Origin: Duganella sp. CF458
Lineage (GTDB): Bacteria; Pseudomonadota; Gammaproteobacteria; Burkholderiales; Burkholderiaceae_D
Length of the DNA stretch: 64,000 nucleotides
Direction of reading: 5' to 3'
NCBI RefSeq assembly: GCF_900113115.1
Contig: NZ_FOOF01000017.1
Coordinates: forward strand, 91,488-155,487
Shown here in pieces: positions 8,386-16,865 of this stretch (positions are counted from its first letter, which is position 1; every line of letters starts with the position of its first letter). The notes under the pieces were generated by a model. That model was not told the origin of the DNA, did no database searches, and was given only the letters and a program-made list of their open reading frames with translations. The position numbers and the translations under genes are program-made.

Positions 8386-9612
8386 ATGACTCCGAAGGCC
8401 CTTGGACACATTCGCGTACTGGACTTGAGCCGCGTGCTGGCCGGCCCATGGTGCTCGCAGAACCTCGCCGACCTTGGCGCGGACGTGATCAAGATCGAAC
8501 GTCCTGGCGCGGGCGACGATACGCGCGCCTGGGGTCCGCCATACGCCAAGGATGCCACCGGCGCCGACACCACGGAGGCTGCCTACTACCTGTCCGCCAA
8601 CCGCGGCAAACGCTCGGTGACCTGCGACATCTCCAAGCCGGAGGGGCAGGCGCTGATCCGCGAACTGGCGAAACACGCCGACGTGGTACTGGAAAATTAC
8701 AAGGTCGGCCAGTTGAAAAAGTATGGCCTGGACTATGAATCGCTGAAGGCAGTCAAGCCAGACCTGGTGTACTGCTCCGTGACCGGCTTCGGCCAGGACG
8801 GCCCCTATGCGCACCGCGCCGGCTATGACTTCCTGATCCAGGGCATGGGCGGCTTGATGTCCGTGACAGGCGAGCGTGACGACCTGCCAGGTGGCGGTCC
8901 GCAAAAAGCGGGCGTCGCACTGACCGACCTGATGACAGGCATGTACTCCACCATCGCCATCCTGGCGGCGTTGACCCACCGCGACCGCACCGGCGAAGGG
9001 CAGTACATCGACATGGCGCTACTGGACGTGCAGGTCGCGATGCTGGCCAATATGGGTTCCAACTACCTGAATAGCGGCAAGGCGCCCAAGCGTTGGGGCA
9101 ACGCGCACGCCAATATCGTGCCGTACCAGACCTTCGCCTGCGCCGACGGCTACATCATCGTCGCCACCGGCAACGACGGCCAATACCAGAAGTTCGTCGA
9201 AGTCGGCGGCCGCGCCGACCTGGCTTTCCACGAAAGCTACGCCACCAATCCCTTGCGCGTAAAGAACCGCGACGAGCTGGTACCGATCCTGGCTGAGATG
9301 GTGAAGGCACAGCCGCGCGACTGGTGGATCGAACAACTGGAAGCGGTTGGCGTACCATGCGGCCCAATCAACGACCTGCATGATGTATTCAAGAACCCGC
9401 AAGTGCAAGCACGCGGCATGATGATCGAAACCGACCATCCAACCGCCGGCAAAGTAAAACTGGTGCGCAACCCGATGCGCCTGAGCGCCAGCCCGGCCGA
9501 GACCGACATGGCCCCGCCCCTGCTTGGCCAGCACACCGACGAAGTGCTGCGCGAAGTCCTCGGCCGCAGCGAAGAAGACATCGCCACCCTCCGCAGCAAA
9601 GGCATCCTGTAA
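8386..9612 (+). CDS. CaiB/BaiF-family CoA-transferase
   Basis: This is a 408-residue class III CoA-transferase. Such enzymes swap CoA between acids through a covalent aspartyl-CoA intermediate. The N-terminal region (IRVLDLSRVLAGPWCSQNL, LGADVIKIERPGAGDD), YKVGQLKKYGLDYESLKA and GPYAHRAGYDFLIQGMGG are standard for the family. The catalytic Asp is probably that in the TDLMTGMYST region. AGGAAG lies ahead of the ATG. The acid substrate is unknown; the family includes succinyl-CoA:glutarate and formyl/oxalyl transferases, and nothing in this locus decides. Confidence 0.9.
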   Translation: MTPKALGHIRVLDLSRVLAGPWCSQNLADLGADVIKIERPGAGDDTRAWGPPYAKDATGADTTEAAYYLSANRGKRSVTCDISKPEGQALIRELAKHADVVLENYKVGQLKKYGLDYESLKAVKPDLVYCSVTGFGQDGPYAHRAGYDFLIQGMGGLMSVTGERDDLPGGGPQKAGVALTDLMTGMYSTIAILAALTHRDRTGEGQYIDMALLDVQVAMLANMGSNYLNSGKAPKRWGNAHANIVPYQTFACADGYIIVATGNDGQYQKFVEVGGRADLAFHESYATNPLRVKNRDELVPILAEMVKAQPRDWWIEQLEAVGVPCGPINDLHDVFKNPQVQARGMMIETDHPTAGKVKLVRNPMRLSASPAETDMAPPLLGQHTDEVLREVLGRSEEDIATLRSKGIL

Positions 9613-9626
9613 ACATCGATACGGCC

Positions 9627-9737
9627 GAGCCCGTGTCCCACCTTGGGGTCACACCCGTTTTGAGACACGGACTCTTCCTTAACAAGGCAGAGCTCGTGTC
9701 CCATTTCGGGTGTGACCCCATGGTGGGACACGGGCTC
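9627..9737. repeat. Long imperfect inverted repeat of GTGTCCCA/TGGGACAC units
   Basis: Two 48-base arms (9627-9674 and 9690-9737) are inverted copies with only a few mismatches around a 15-base loop. Each arm is itself internally symmetrical, running from a GAG[C/T]CCGTGTCCCA-like end to a GACACGGACTC-like end, so the whole can fold as a cross or two stacked hairpins. The core GGGGTCACACCC resembles the GGGGTCAG core of the element at 27815. It lies between convergent genes. Confidence 0.85.
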
Positions 9738-9751
9738 AACTGGCTACTTGT

Positions 9752-10081
9752 TTAATGCAGGTGTTGCTTGAAGTCGAATAGCTCGCGGTGCATGAAGTTG
9801 ACTGCGGCTTTCATCTCGGGCGTCACTTGGATGCGCTCGCTGGCGCACACGCGGCGGGCTCGGGCGCCAAGCATTTCCATGTCGTCTACCAACTTGGGGA
9901 CGTTGGCGTAGTCTTCGCTGACCAGCATTTCACTGATGTCGTCGGAGCGCCGGTCCAGCTTCTGGATCGTGTCGCGCAGCTCGCCTGTCAGGTGGCGCTC
10001 GGCCGATAACGCTTGCGCGGCCTGGCTGACTGCCATTTGGATGTTGCTGAGCCTGATACGGATTTCGCGATCGTGCATCAT
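9752..10081 (-). CDS. Small helical protein of unknown function (109 aa)
   Basis: I do not recognise this protein. It is hydrophilic, predicted mostly helical, without signal peptide or membrane segment, and rich in charged heptad-like stretches (AERHLTGELRDTIQKLDRR). The frame opens with a TTG at 10099, but GAGGAG sits six bases before the ATG at 10081, which is the better start (MMHDREIRIRL). It lies alone between the inverted repeat at 9627 and the MFS gene. Confidence 0.65.
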   Translation of the reverse strand: MMHDREIRIRLSNIQMAVSQAAQALSAERHLTGELRDTIQKLDRRSDDISEMLVSEDYANVPKLVDDMEMLGARARRVCASERIQVTPEMKAAVNFMHRELFDFKQHLH

Positions 10082-10154
10082 GATGATCTCCTCGCTCAAA
10101 ACGGCACCCAGCGTGCCGGTCGGACTTGGAGATCATTGGCACTCGGCGGTTCAA

Positions 10155-11354
10155 TCACCCTGCCTCAGCTTTGATCTGGCTCAACCTTGGTGCAATCGGC
10201 GTCAACCGGCGCAAGTGGATTGCAATCGCGATGGCTCCAACCAGGCAAGCGCCCAGAAGCCCGACCACGCCTGCCCAACCTGCCCTGCCCCATAAAACCC
10301 CGGCAGCCCAACCAACCACGCTGGAACCGAGGTAATAGAAGAACAGGTAGAGCGCCGAGGCCAGTGCCGCCCCGCGCGCGCGCCGGCCAACCCAGCTGCT
10401 GGTCATCGAGTGCGATGCGAAAAAGGCGAAGGTGAACAGGGCCAGTCCGCCCACAACCAGTGGCAGCCAGTTCGACAAGGTCAGAACAATACCTGCCAGC
10501 ATCAGGCTCAGCACCAAATACAGCACGCCTTTGCGGCCATAACGGTCAGCCAGCTTGCCGGCCCAGACCGAACTGAAAATCCCCAGCAGGTACAGCAACG
10601 AGATCCCGCCAACCACACCCTGGCGCAGTTCGAATGGCGCAGCCAGCAGGCGGTAGCTGATGTAGTTGTAGGCGCTGACCATGCAGCCCATTAACAGGAA
10701 AGCCAACGCGAACAGCCATGGCAGGCCGTCGTCGCTCAGGTGCCGGCGCGCCTGTCCGGGCAGCGCGCGCCAACCTCCGGTCGCGGGGCGGAACCGGCGC
10801 GATGCCGGCAGGCTGCGCCAGAACTCGGCAGCCGCCAGCACGCCGGCCACGCCCATCGCCACCAGGGCGACGCGCCAGGAGAAAAAGTCGCTCAGCACGG
10901 AAGTCACCATGCGCCCGACCATGCCGCCGAACGCGCTGCCGCTGATATAGAGGCCCATCGACAGGCCCAGTGATTCGGGCTCGATTTCCTCGGCGAGGTA
11001 GGCCATGGCGACTGCCGGCATGCCGCCCAGTGCAACACCAAGCAGCACGCGGGCGGCGAGCAATTGGCCGTAGCCGCCGGCCAGTGCGCATAGCAGCGTC
11101 ATGACGGCGGAGATGGCCAGCGCGCCCACCATCAAGGGCTTGCGTCCGCAGCGGTCGGAGATGGCACTCGACGCGACCAGCGAAACCGCCATCGCCGCCG
11201 TCGCCAGCGACAACGACAAGCTGCTCTGCGCCGGGGTCAGCGCAAATTCGTGGGACAGCAGCGGCATCAGGGGTTGCACGCAGTACAGCAGTGCGAAGCA
11301 GGAGAAGCCGCCGAAGAACATGGCGCGGTTGGTGGGGTGGCTGAGGGCTTTCAT
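10155..11354 (-). CDS. MFS transporter (YnfM/AraJ-like)
   Basis: This is a 399-residue inner-membrane transporter of the major facilitator superfamily with about 12 hydrophobic segments. The inter-helix motif SDRCGRKPLMVGAL after TM2, and its counterpart KLADRYGRKGVLYL in the second half, are diagnostic. It is likely a drug or metabolite exporter; the substrate is unknown. It is transcribed divergently from the LysR gene at 11431, which is therefore the probable regulator. Confidence 0.9.
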   Translation of the reverse strand: MKALSHPTNRAMFFGGFSCFALLYCVQPLMPLLSHEFALTPAQSSLSLSLATAAMAVSLVASSAISDRCGRKPLMVGALAISAVMTLLCALAGGYGQLLAARVLLGVALGGMPAVAMAYLAEEIEPESLGLSMGLYISGSAFGGMVGRMVTSVLSDFFSWRVALVAMGVAGVLAAAEFWRSLPASRRFRPATGGWRALPGQARRHLSDDGLPWLFALAFLLMGCMVSAYNYISYRLLAAPFELRQGVVGGISLLYLLGIFSSVWAGKLADRYGRKGVLYLVLSLMLAGIVLTLSNWLPLVVGGLALFTFAFFASHSMTSSWVGRRARGAALASALYLFFYYLGSSVVGWAAGVLWGRAGWAGVVGLLGACLVGAIAIAIHLRRLTPIAPRLSQIKAEAG

Positions 11355-11430
11355 CGTGAATTGATCTTAGGATTGCCCTGTATTACTGTCCAATATATAT
11401 TTAAGGCGTTATTAATCGCTTTTAAATATT
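11355..11430. promoter_or_regulatory. Divergent MFS/LysR promoter region
   Basis: This is a 76-base AT-rich spacer in a GC-rich genome, containing CCAATATATATTTAAGG and TTAATCGCTTTTAAATATT. LysR proteins usually bind T-N11-A sites in such spacers; several overlapping candidates exist and none can be singled out by eye. Confidence 0.45.
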
Positions 11431-12321
11431 ATGGAATTGCGTCACCTGCGCTATTTCGTGGCCGTGGCCGAGGAGCTCAGTTTCACCCGCGCGGCGGAAC
11501 GGCTGCATATCGGCCAGCCGCCCCTTTCCCAGCAGATCCAGGCGCTCGAGGCCGAAGTGGGTGCGCGCCTGTTCGACCGCAGCAAGCGCTGGGTGCGCTT
11601 GACCGAGGCTGGCAAGCTGTTTCTCGAAGACGCGCGGGCCATCCTGGCCCAGTCCGAGCGGGCGGCCGAAAGGGCGCGCCGGGCGCAGCGTGGCCAGGCG
11701 GGCGAACTGCGCGTGGGCTTTACGTTTTCCACGCCCTTTACGCCGCTGTTCGCGCGCACCATCCGGCGCTACCGCCAGCTGTATCCTGATGTTGCGCTCA
11801 CCTTGCATGAGATGACGACGCTGCACCAGATCGACGCCCTGGAGGCGCGCAAGATAGATCTTGGTTTTGTGCGCCCGCCGGAGGTGGCTTTGCCGGAGCA
11901 GCTGGTGCTGACGACGCTGCGCCGGGATGCGCTGCTGCTGGTGCTTGCCGGCGATTCACCGCTGGCGCGCAAACGCAAGATCAAGGTGGCTGACCTGGCG
12001 GAACTTCCGTGGGTGATGTATCCGAAGGAGTCTGGCGTGGGGATTAATCACGCTATCCTGGGCATGTGCCGGGCGGCGGGCTTTGTGCCGCAGGTGGCGA
12101 TGGAGGCGGGTGAGGCGGCAACCATTATCGGCTTGGTTGCGGCGGGGATCGGGGTGTCGGTGCTGCCGTCGCCGTTCCAGTCGATGCATTTGGAGGGCGT
12201 GGTGTTTCGCCAGCTGGATGACGCGGGGGCGGTCACTTCGCTGCAATTGGCGCAGCGGCGGGCCGATGGCGGGGCGCTGGTGGAGGCGTTTGTGCGGGTG
12301 GCGCTTGAAGAGAACCGGTAA
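11431..12321 (+). CDS. LysR-family transcriptional regulator
   Basis: This is a 296-residue LysR regulator. The N-terminal winged helix-turn-helix is clear (MELRHLRYFVAVAEELSFTR, AAERLHIGQPPLSQQIQALE). The substrate-binding domain begins at about residue 92 (GELRVGFTFSTPFTPLF) and has the late GIGVSVLPSPFQ. Its arrangement of RYFVAVAEE and ARLFDRSKRWVRLTEAGK resembles the aromatic-catabolism BenM/CatR subgroup. It probably controls the divergent MFS gene. Confidence 0.92.
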   Translation: MELRHLRYFVAVAEELSFTRAAERLHIGQPPLSQQIQALEAEVGARLFDRSKRWVRLTEAGKLFLEDARAILAQSERAAERARRAQRGQAGELRVGFTFSTPFTPLFARTIRRYRQLYPDVALTLHEMTTLHQIDALEARKIDLGFVRPPEVALPEQLVLTTLRRDALLLVLAGDSPLARKRKIKVADLAELPWVMYPKESGVGINHAILGMCRAAGFVPQVAMEAGEAATIIGLVAAGIGVSVLPSPFQSMHLEGVVFRQLDDAGAVTSLQLAQRRADGGALVEAFVRVALEENR

Positions 12322-12322
12322 A

Positions 12323-12346
12323 CCGGCCGGATGGCCATCCGGCCGG
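12323..12346. repeat. Perfect 24-base palindrome between convergent genes
   Basis: CCGGCCGGATGG and its exact inverted copy form a 12-base-pair stem without loop. It is flanked by AACCGGTA on the left and AACGGTTTTAG on the right, which recall the ACCGGTTTTA arms of the elements at 14914 and 29946. A role as a bidirectional terminator between the LysR gene and the minus-strand operon is likely. Confidence 0.6.
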
Positions 12347-12366
12347 CTGCTCGGCAGCCAACGGTT

Positions 12367-13239
12367 TTAGTCGTAGTCTGCGTCGAGCTCGGAGCCGGCG
12401 TAGTTTTCCAGCTCAGTCCAGAGGGTCTTCATCGCGAAGCGTCCCGGCAGTTTTTGCAGCACGGTGCAGGTGCGGCGATACAGGTCGATGCGGTTCAGCA
12501 GCACGGGACGATGCTGCTCCGGCACCGCTGCGACCAGCGCTTCCCAGCCTGCCTCGTAATCCGGCTTGGCCTTGCGCACAGCCTTCACGAAGCGTTCGAA
12601 TTCCTTCTGGCCGGTGCGGGCGACGATGCGGCCGCCGCCTTCCACCGCGAAGATGATCGCCAGCGCGATCACGCCTTCCGCGTTCAGGTCGGGGTCCTTG
12701 ATGGCACCGTCCAGGTTATGGCGGCGCAGCCAGTTCGCCAGCCGCACCACGGCCTGCACTTCCTGGCGCTGCTTGAACTGGGCCTGGTATTTGGATGGAC
12801 CATCCCAGTTGGCGCCCGGTTCGGTGAAGCAGATGTCGAAGAACAGGTCGCGCAGGCGGCGCTGTGCGTACATCGGGTCGTTGTCGTACTCACCGATCAG
12901 CGTATCTTCCGGCATCGCAGCCAGGTCCTTCAGTTGGAGGAAGCCGGCCTGGAAGGCCAGCTCGGCGCCCTGCTCCACCAGGAAATCCAGCGCCAGCTCG
13001 TCGGAATCGACGGTCAGCAACTGCTCCAGGCCGAGCGACACGCCGCCGACAGTCAGGTTGACCGCCTTCTGGATGCCTTCCGCCGTGCGGTTGTTGGTGA
13101 ACTTGTCCGCCACCATGGCCGTGATGCCGCTCAATTCCTCGGCCAGGATGACGGCCGCATCTTCGCGGTCGTCGCCTGGCAGCAGTTTGATGGCGCGGGT
13201 CAGTCGCGGCAGGCTTTCTTTGACCAGTGCGGGCAGCAT
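12367..13239 (-). CDS. Unknown protein, last gene of J-domain operon (290 aa)
   Basis: I do not recognise this family. The protein is soluble, helical and without signal peptide. It contains PGDDREDAAVILAEELSG and GVIALAIIFAVEGGGRIVA, the latter probably a buried helix. Its start overlaps the stop of the upstream gene by one base (TGATG), so it is translationally coupled. It is the fourth of four co-transcribed genes headed by a J-domain protein and may act with that chaperone adaptor; no function is assigned. Confidence 0.75.
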   Translation of the reverse strand: MLPALVKESLPRLTRAIKLLPGDDREDAAVILAEELSGITAMVADKFTNNRTAEGIQKAVNLTVGGVSLGLEQLLTVDSDELALDFLVEQGAELAFQAGFLQLKDLAAMPEDTLIGEYDNDPMYAQRRLRDLFFDICFTEPGANWDGPSKYQAQFKQRQEVQAVVRLANWLRRHNLDGAIKDPDLNAEGVIALAIIFAVEGGGRIVARTGQKEFERFVKAVRKAKPDYEAGWEALVAAVPEQHRPVLLNRIDLYRRTCTVLQKLPGRFAMKTLWTELENYAGSELDADYD

Positions 13240-14015
13240 CAGCCGAAGATCCCGGTACCGATCGAGCGGCGTGCGCGTTCGCGGCCGGTGCCACTGCGGG
13301 TGGTCGGCACTTGCTTGCGCAGGCGGTACAGCAATTCCTTGGTGGAGCGCTGCAGATGCTCCGGTTCTTCGTCCGGATCGTCGCTGAACTCCGCATCGGC
13401 CAGGTCGGCGCTATGGCGGAATTCCGGGAACAGTTCGAACAGCGCGCGGTCCCAGCCATCTTCATTGGCTTGCGCCAGCGCCACGGCGACCGGCACGATG
13501 TCGTTGTCCGACGCGGTCTGGCCCGTCAGGTAGGCGCCCTTCGAAATCACTTCGCCTGCCACTTCCAGCACCTCTTTCGGCGCCAGCGAGAACAGGATCG
13601 CGAATGCGGTGCAGCCCCAATCGGTGGCCGAAGCCTCCCTCAGCAGCTCGACGCGGCGCTCTTCGTCTTCGGTGCCGAAAACCACGCCGTGGATATGCGC
13701 GAACAGCGATTCGGCGATGCGCTCGGGATCGTCTTCGATCATGTCGTCCGGCCAGGTGGCAGCCAGGTAAGCCAGGCTTTCGGCCCACTGCTTCGGCGGC
13801 ACCAGCAGGGTCGCCAGCGACATCTTGCCGCCGTCGAAACCGGACATGTGCAGCGCCGTCACGTGCGGCGGCAACTCCTGCAGCACTTCGACCACGGCCA
13901 GGTCGCCGTGGGTGTCCGCTGCTTCGGCAAAGGCGCGTTCGGCGTGCTCCAGGGAGCCCGCCAGAACGAGTTCGGTGACCTGCTTGCGAATGGCTGGCAG
14001 ATTCTTGTCGGTCAT
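13239..14015 (-). CDS. Unknown protein, third gene of J-domain operon (258 aa)
   Basis: This is a soluble 258-residue protein of unknown function, acidic and probably all-helical (LAGSLEHAERAFAEAADTHG; LLVPPKQWAESLAYLAATWP). The C-terminus is basic and glycine-rich (RSGTGRERARRSIGTGIFG). I chose the ATG at 14015, which has a perfect AGGAGG seven bases upstream, over a TTG at 14021. It begins two bases after the stop of the upstream gene and overlaps the next by one base. Confidence 0.78.
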   Translation of the reverse strand: MTDKNLPAIRKQVTELVLAGSLEHAERAFAEAADTHGDLAVVEVLQELPPHVTALHMSGFDGGKMSLATLLVPPKQWAESLAYLAATWPDDMIEDDPERIAESLFAHIHGVVFGTEDEERRVELLREASATDWGCTAFAILFSLAPKEVLEVAGEVISKGAYLTGQTASDNDIVPVAVALAQANEDGWDRALFELFPEFRHSADLADAEFSDDPDEEPEHLQRSTKELLYRLRKQVPTTRSGTGRERARRSIGTGIFG

Positions 14016-14017
14016 GC

Positions 14018-14518
14018 TCAATCCTCCTGCTGGTCAAAGATGCCGGTGAAGTCGTCGGTGGCGACATCATCCGCGTAATCGTCTTCATCATCGCCCTCGT
14101 CGCCCTCAGCCAGGCGGTCGAGCGAAGTGTCCTCGTCGTCCCACATGCGCGGATGCTTGTGCAGCAGCGCGGTGATGATGGCCTGGCGCGCCAGGTCCGG
14201 GTGGTTCTCTTCCAGCGCTTCCAGCAAGCCTTGCGCTTTCGGGCAGGTAGCGGCGCCGAACACGCGGGCCGGGTCGCCGTATTCGAAGTCTTCGGCGTCG
14301 GCAAAAGCCGCCTTCGGGTCGTGGAATTCAATCACGTCCACCAGGGCGAAAGCCATCATGTTCAAATCGTCGATGCCGCCGCCGTTCAGGTATTCGGTGC
14401 GCAGGGCTTCGACCATCTTCTTGTAGTTCTTGTGGTCGGGCGGATCGCCGAGGATGCCCTCGATCTGCCCTTCCAGCTCGCGCGCCTGGTAGGCGAACTC
14501 TGGGTGTACTTTTCTCAT
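14018..14518 (-). CDS. Unknown acidic protein, second gene of J-domain operon (166 aa)
   Basis: This unknown soluble protein has a folded N-terminal part (EFAYQARELEGQIEGILGDP) and a strikingly acidic, probably disordered C-terminus (DEGDDEDDYADDVATDD). Its stop contains the ribosome-binding site region of the next gene (GGAGGATTGA), a sign of translational coupling. It starts 22 bases after the J-domain gene. The acidic tail would fit a partner-binding or chaperone-client role, but that is speculation. Confidence 0.75.
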   Translation of the reverse strand: MRKVHPEFAYQARELEGQIEGILGDPPDHKNYKKMVEALRTEYLNGGGIDDLNMMAFALVDVIEFHDPKAAFADAEDFEYGDPARVFGAATCPKAQGLLEALEENHPDLARQAIITALLHKHPRMWDDEDTSLDRLAEGDEGDDEDDYADDVATDDFTGIFDQQED

Positions 14519-14540
14519 TTGCTGCAGTCTTTCTGTTGAT

Positions 14541-14834
14541 TCAGGCGGCGGGAATCGTCACGCCGTTGACGCTGAAAACGGAACGCCACTGTTGGTAGGC
14601 TTCCGCTTCCGGGTCGATGATGATGCGGTGGTGCACACTCTGGTTGTATTCTTCCCGTTTCTCAGGGTCGGACAACACTTCGTAAGCTTTGACGATGGCC
14701 TTGAAGCGGGCGTCGGCGCCCGGTTCCTGGTTGCGGTCCGGATGGAAACGCATGGCCAGGGAACGATAGACCTTCTTGATTTCCTCGTCAGAGGCATTAG
14801 GCGCGACACCGAGCACATTGTATAAGTTTTCCAT
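14541..14834 (-). CDS. Small J-domain protein (DnaJ-like, 97 aa)
   Basis: Almost the whole protein is a J domain: NLYNVLGVAPNASDEEIKK, then the HPD motif in RFHPDRNQEPGADARF, then KAYEVLSDPEKREEYNQ. The HPD tripeptide is what stimulates DnaK ATPase. It lacks the Gly/Phe, zinc and client-binding domains of DnaJ and ends in a short tail (WRSVFSVNGVTIPAA), so it is a dedicated adaptor, perhaps targeting DnaK to one of the three co-encoded proteins. It is the first gene of the operon and divergent from glnS. Confidence 0.9.
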   Translation of the reverse strand: MENLYNVLGVAPNASDEEIKKVYRSLAMRFHPDRNQEPGADARFKAIVKAYEVLSDPEKREEYNQSVHHRIIIDPEAEAYQQWRSVFSVNGVTIPAA

Positions 14835-14913
14835 AAAGCAACTCCGGGCCGGTTTTTAAACGCGTAAGGACGAATTATCCTATAAAATGCCCTGTTTACG
14901 CTGAATATCACCC

Positions 14914-14970
14914 TAAAACCGGCAAACCAGGCTCTGACTCTAGGAGTCGGGCCCTGGTTTACCGGTTTTA
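14914..14970. repeat. Palindrome with TAAAACCGG / CCGGTTTTA arms
   Basis: Arms of 27 bases (14914-14940 and 14944-14970) pair with few mismatches around a 3-base centre. The outer part reads TAAAACCGGCAAACCAGG and its inverse, and the inner part is CTGACTC/GAGTCGG. The outer ACCGGTTTTA is shared with the element at 29946-30029. It sits in the divergent spacer between the J-domain operon and glnS, only 15 bases from the glnS start, so it would form a stem in that leader. Confidence 0.75.
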
Positions 14971-14984
14971 AACCACTAACATAC

Positions 14985-16745
14985 ATGAGCAACGACAAAA
15001 AAACTGCCGCCCCGGCCCCAGCGCCGAATTTCCTGCGCAATATCGTTGAAGCCGACCTGGCCTCCGGCGCGCATACCCGCGAAGGCTTGCCGCCGGTCAT
15101 TACCCGCTTCCCGCCGGAGCCCAACGGCTACCTGCACGTCGGCCACGCCAAATCCATCTACACCAATTTCGGCCTGGCGCGCGATTTCGGCGGCCGTTGC
15201 CACCTGCGCTTCGACGATACCAATCCTGAAAAAGAAGAACAGGAATACGTCGACTCCATCATCGACAGCGTGCGCTGGCTCGGTTTCGACTGGAACTACA
15301 AAGGCCCGGTAGGCGCCGGCGATCACCTGTATTACGCCTCCGACTACTTCGACAAGCTGTATGAAATGGCCGAATACCTGATCAAGGCCGGCAAGGCCTA
15401 CGTCGATAGCCAGAGCGCGGAGGAGATGAAGAACACCCGCGGCGGCTTCGGCGTCGCCGGCACCAATTCGCCGTTCCGCAACCGCTCGGTGGAAGAAAAC
15501 CTGCAGCTGTTCCGCGACATGAAGGCGGGCAAATACAAGGATGGTGAGCACGCACTGCGCGCCAAGATCAGCGAAGACGCCATGTCCTCGCCCAACATGA
15601 ACATGCGCGACCCGGCGATCTACCGTATCCGCCACGCCCATCACCACCGCACGGGCGACGACTGGTGCATCTACCCGATGTACGACTACACGCACCCGAT
15701 CTCGGACGCGCTGGAAAACATCACCCATTCGATCTGCACCCTGGAATTCCAGGACCACCGCCCATTCTACGACTGGCTGCTGGAAACCCTGTCCGAAGGC
15801 GGCTTCTTCGCCAAGCCGGTGCCGCACCAGTACGAATTCGCGCGCCTGAACCTGACCTATATCGTCACCTCCAAGCGCAAGCTGCGCCAGATGGTGGAAG
15901 AAGGCATCGTGGACGGCTGGGATGACCCGCGCCTGCCAACCATGGCCGGCATGCGCCGCCGCGGCTTCACCCCGGAAGGTATCCAGTTGATGTGCGAACG
16001 CACCGGCGTGACCAAGTCCGACGGCTGGATCGACTTCGGCGTGCTGGAAGGCGCCGTGCGCGAAGACCTGGACCCGAAAGCACCGCGCGCCATCGCTGTG
16101 CTGCGTCCACTGAAGCTGATCGTCGAGAACTTCCCGGAAGGCCAGTCGGTCGAGTGCACTTCGCCGGTCCACCCGCACCACCCGGAACTGGGCCATCGCA
16201 CCTTCCCATTCACCCGCGAACTGTGGATCGAGGAAGAGGACTTCATGGAAGTGCCGACCAAGGGCTACTTCCGCTTCACCCCTCCGGTCGGCGACCAGCC
16301 CGGCGCCCGCGTGCGCCTGAAATACGGCTTCGTGGCCGAATGCACCGGCTTCGACAAGGATGAAAACGGCAAGGTCACCGCGGTGCGCGTGAAGTACTTC
16401 GAAGATTCCAAGTCCGGCACCCCGGGCGCCGACACCTATAAGGTGAAGGGCAATATCACCTGGGTCAGCGTCGACGCGGCCCTGGAAGCGGAAGTGCGCC
16501 TGTATGATCGCCTGTTCACCGAAGAGAAGCCGGATGCCGGCGGCAAGGACTTCAAGGAATTCCTGAACCCGAAAGCATTGGAAATCGTGAAAGCCTACCT
16601 GGAGCCGGGCCTGAAGGATGCCGCCGCCGAGCAGCGCTACCAGTTTGAACGCCATGGCTATTTCGTGGCGGACCGTGTGCTGTCGCACCCTGGCAAACCG
16701 GTGTTCAACCGCATCGTCACACTGAAAGACAGCTGGTCAAAATAA
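14985..16745 (+). CDS. glnS: Glutaminyl-tRNA synthetase
   Basis: This is a class I synthetase of 586 residues that charges tRNA-Gln. The HIGH-type motif is in RFPPEPNGYLHVGHAKSIY, GlnRS-specific sequence follows (RFDDTNPEKEEQEYVDSI), and the KMSKS-equivalent is in the YIVTSKRKLRQMVEEG region. The C-terminal anticodon-binding beta-barrels are intact. Presence of GlnRS rather than only GatCAB is normal in beta- and gammaproteobacteria. A strong terminator follows. Confidence 0.97.
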   Translation: MSNDKKTAAPAPAPNFLRNIVEADLASGAHTREGLPPVITRFPPEPNGYLHVGHAKSIYTNFGLARDFGGRCHLRFDDTNPEKEEQEYVDSIIDSVRWLGFDWNYKGPVGAGDHLYYASDYFDKLYEMAEYLIKAGKAYVDSQSAEEMKNTRGGFGVAGTNSPFRNRSVEENLQLFRDMKAGKYKDGEHALRAKISEDAMSSPNMNMRDPAIYRIRHAHHHRTGDDWCIYPMYDYTHPISDALENITHSICTLEFQDHRPFYDWLLETLSEGGFFAKPVPHQYEFARLNLTYIVTSKRKLRQMVEEGIVDGWDDPRLPTMAGMRRRGFTPEGIQLMCERTGVTKSDGWIDFGVLEGAVREDLDPKAPRAIAVLRPLKLIVENFPEGQSVECTSPVHPHHPELGHRTFPFTRELWIEEEDFMEVPTKGYFRFTPPVGDQPGARVRLKYGFVAECTGFDKDENGKVTAVRVKYFEDSKSGTPGADTYKVKGNITWVSVDAALEAEVRLYDRLFTEEKPDAGGKDFKEFLNPKALEIVKAYLEPGLKDAAAEQRYQFERHGYFVADRVLSHPGKPVFNRIVTLKDSWSK

Positions 16746-16762
16746 CTGACCCGAACTGTGAC

Positions 16763-16792
16763 AAAAAAGCCGCCTTCGGGCGGTTTTTTATT
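16763..16792 (+). terminator. Intrinsic terminator of glnS
   Basis: The sequence AAAAAAGCCGCC-TTCG-GGCGGTTTTTTATT forms a GC stem with a UUCG-type tetraloop and a U tract, 17 bases past the glnS stop. Confidence 0.9.
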
Positions 16793-16798
16793 GTTAGT

Positions 16799-16812
16799 TT
16801 GATTTCAATCAA
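16799..16812. promoter_or_regulatory. FNR/ANR box TTGATTTCAATCAA
   Basis: A perfect match to the FNR/ANR consensus TTGAT-N4-ATCAA lies 54 bases upstream of the kinase ATG. A TATAGT at 16854-16859 would place a start point near 16866 with the box centred about -60, the usual class I activator position. Anaerobic or low-oxygen activation of the kinase gene is the inference. Confidence 0.75.
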
Positions 16813-16865
16813 AGTGGCGTTTTTGCAACTTGACCTTGAAGCATGGAAATTCTTATAGTCGGTCA

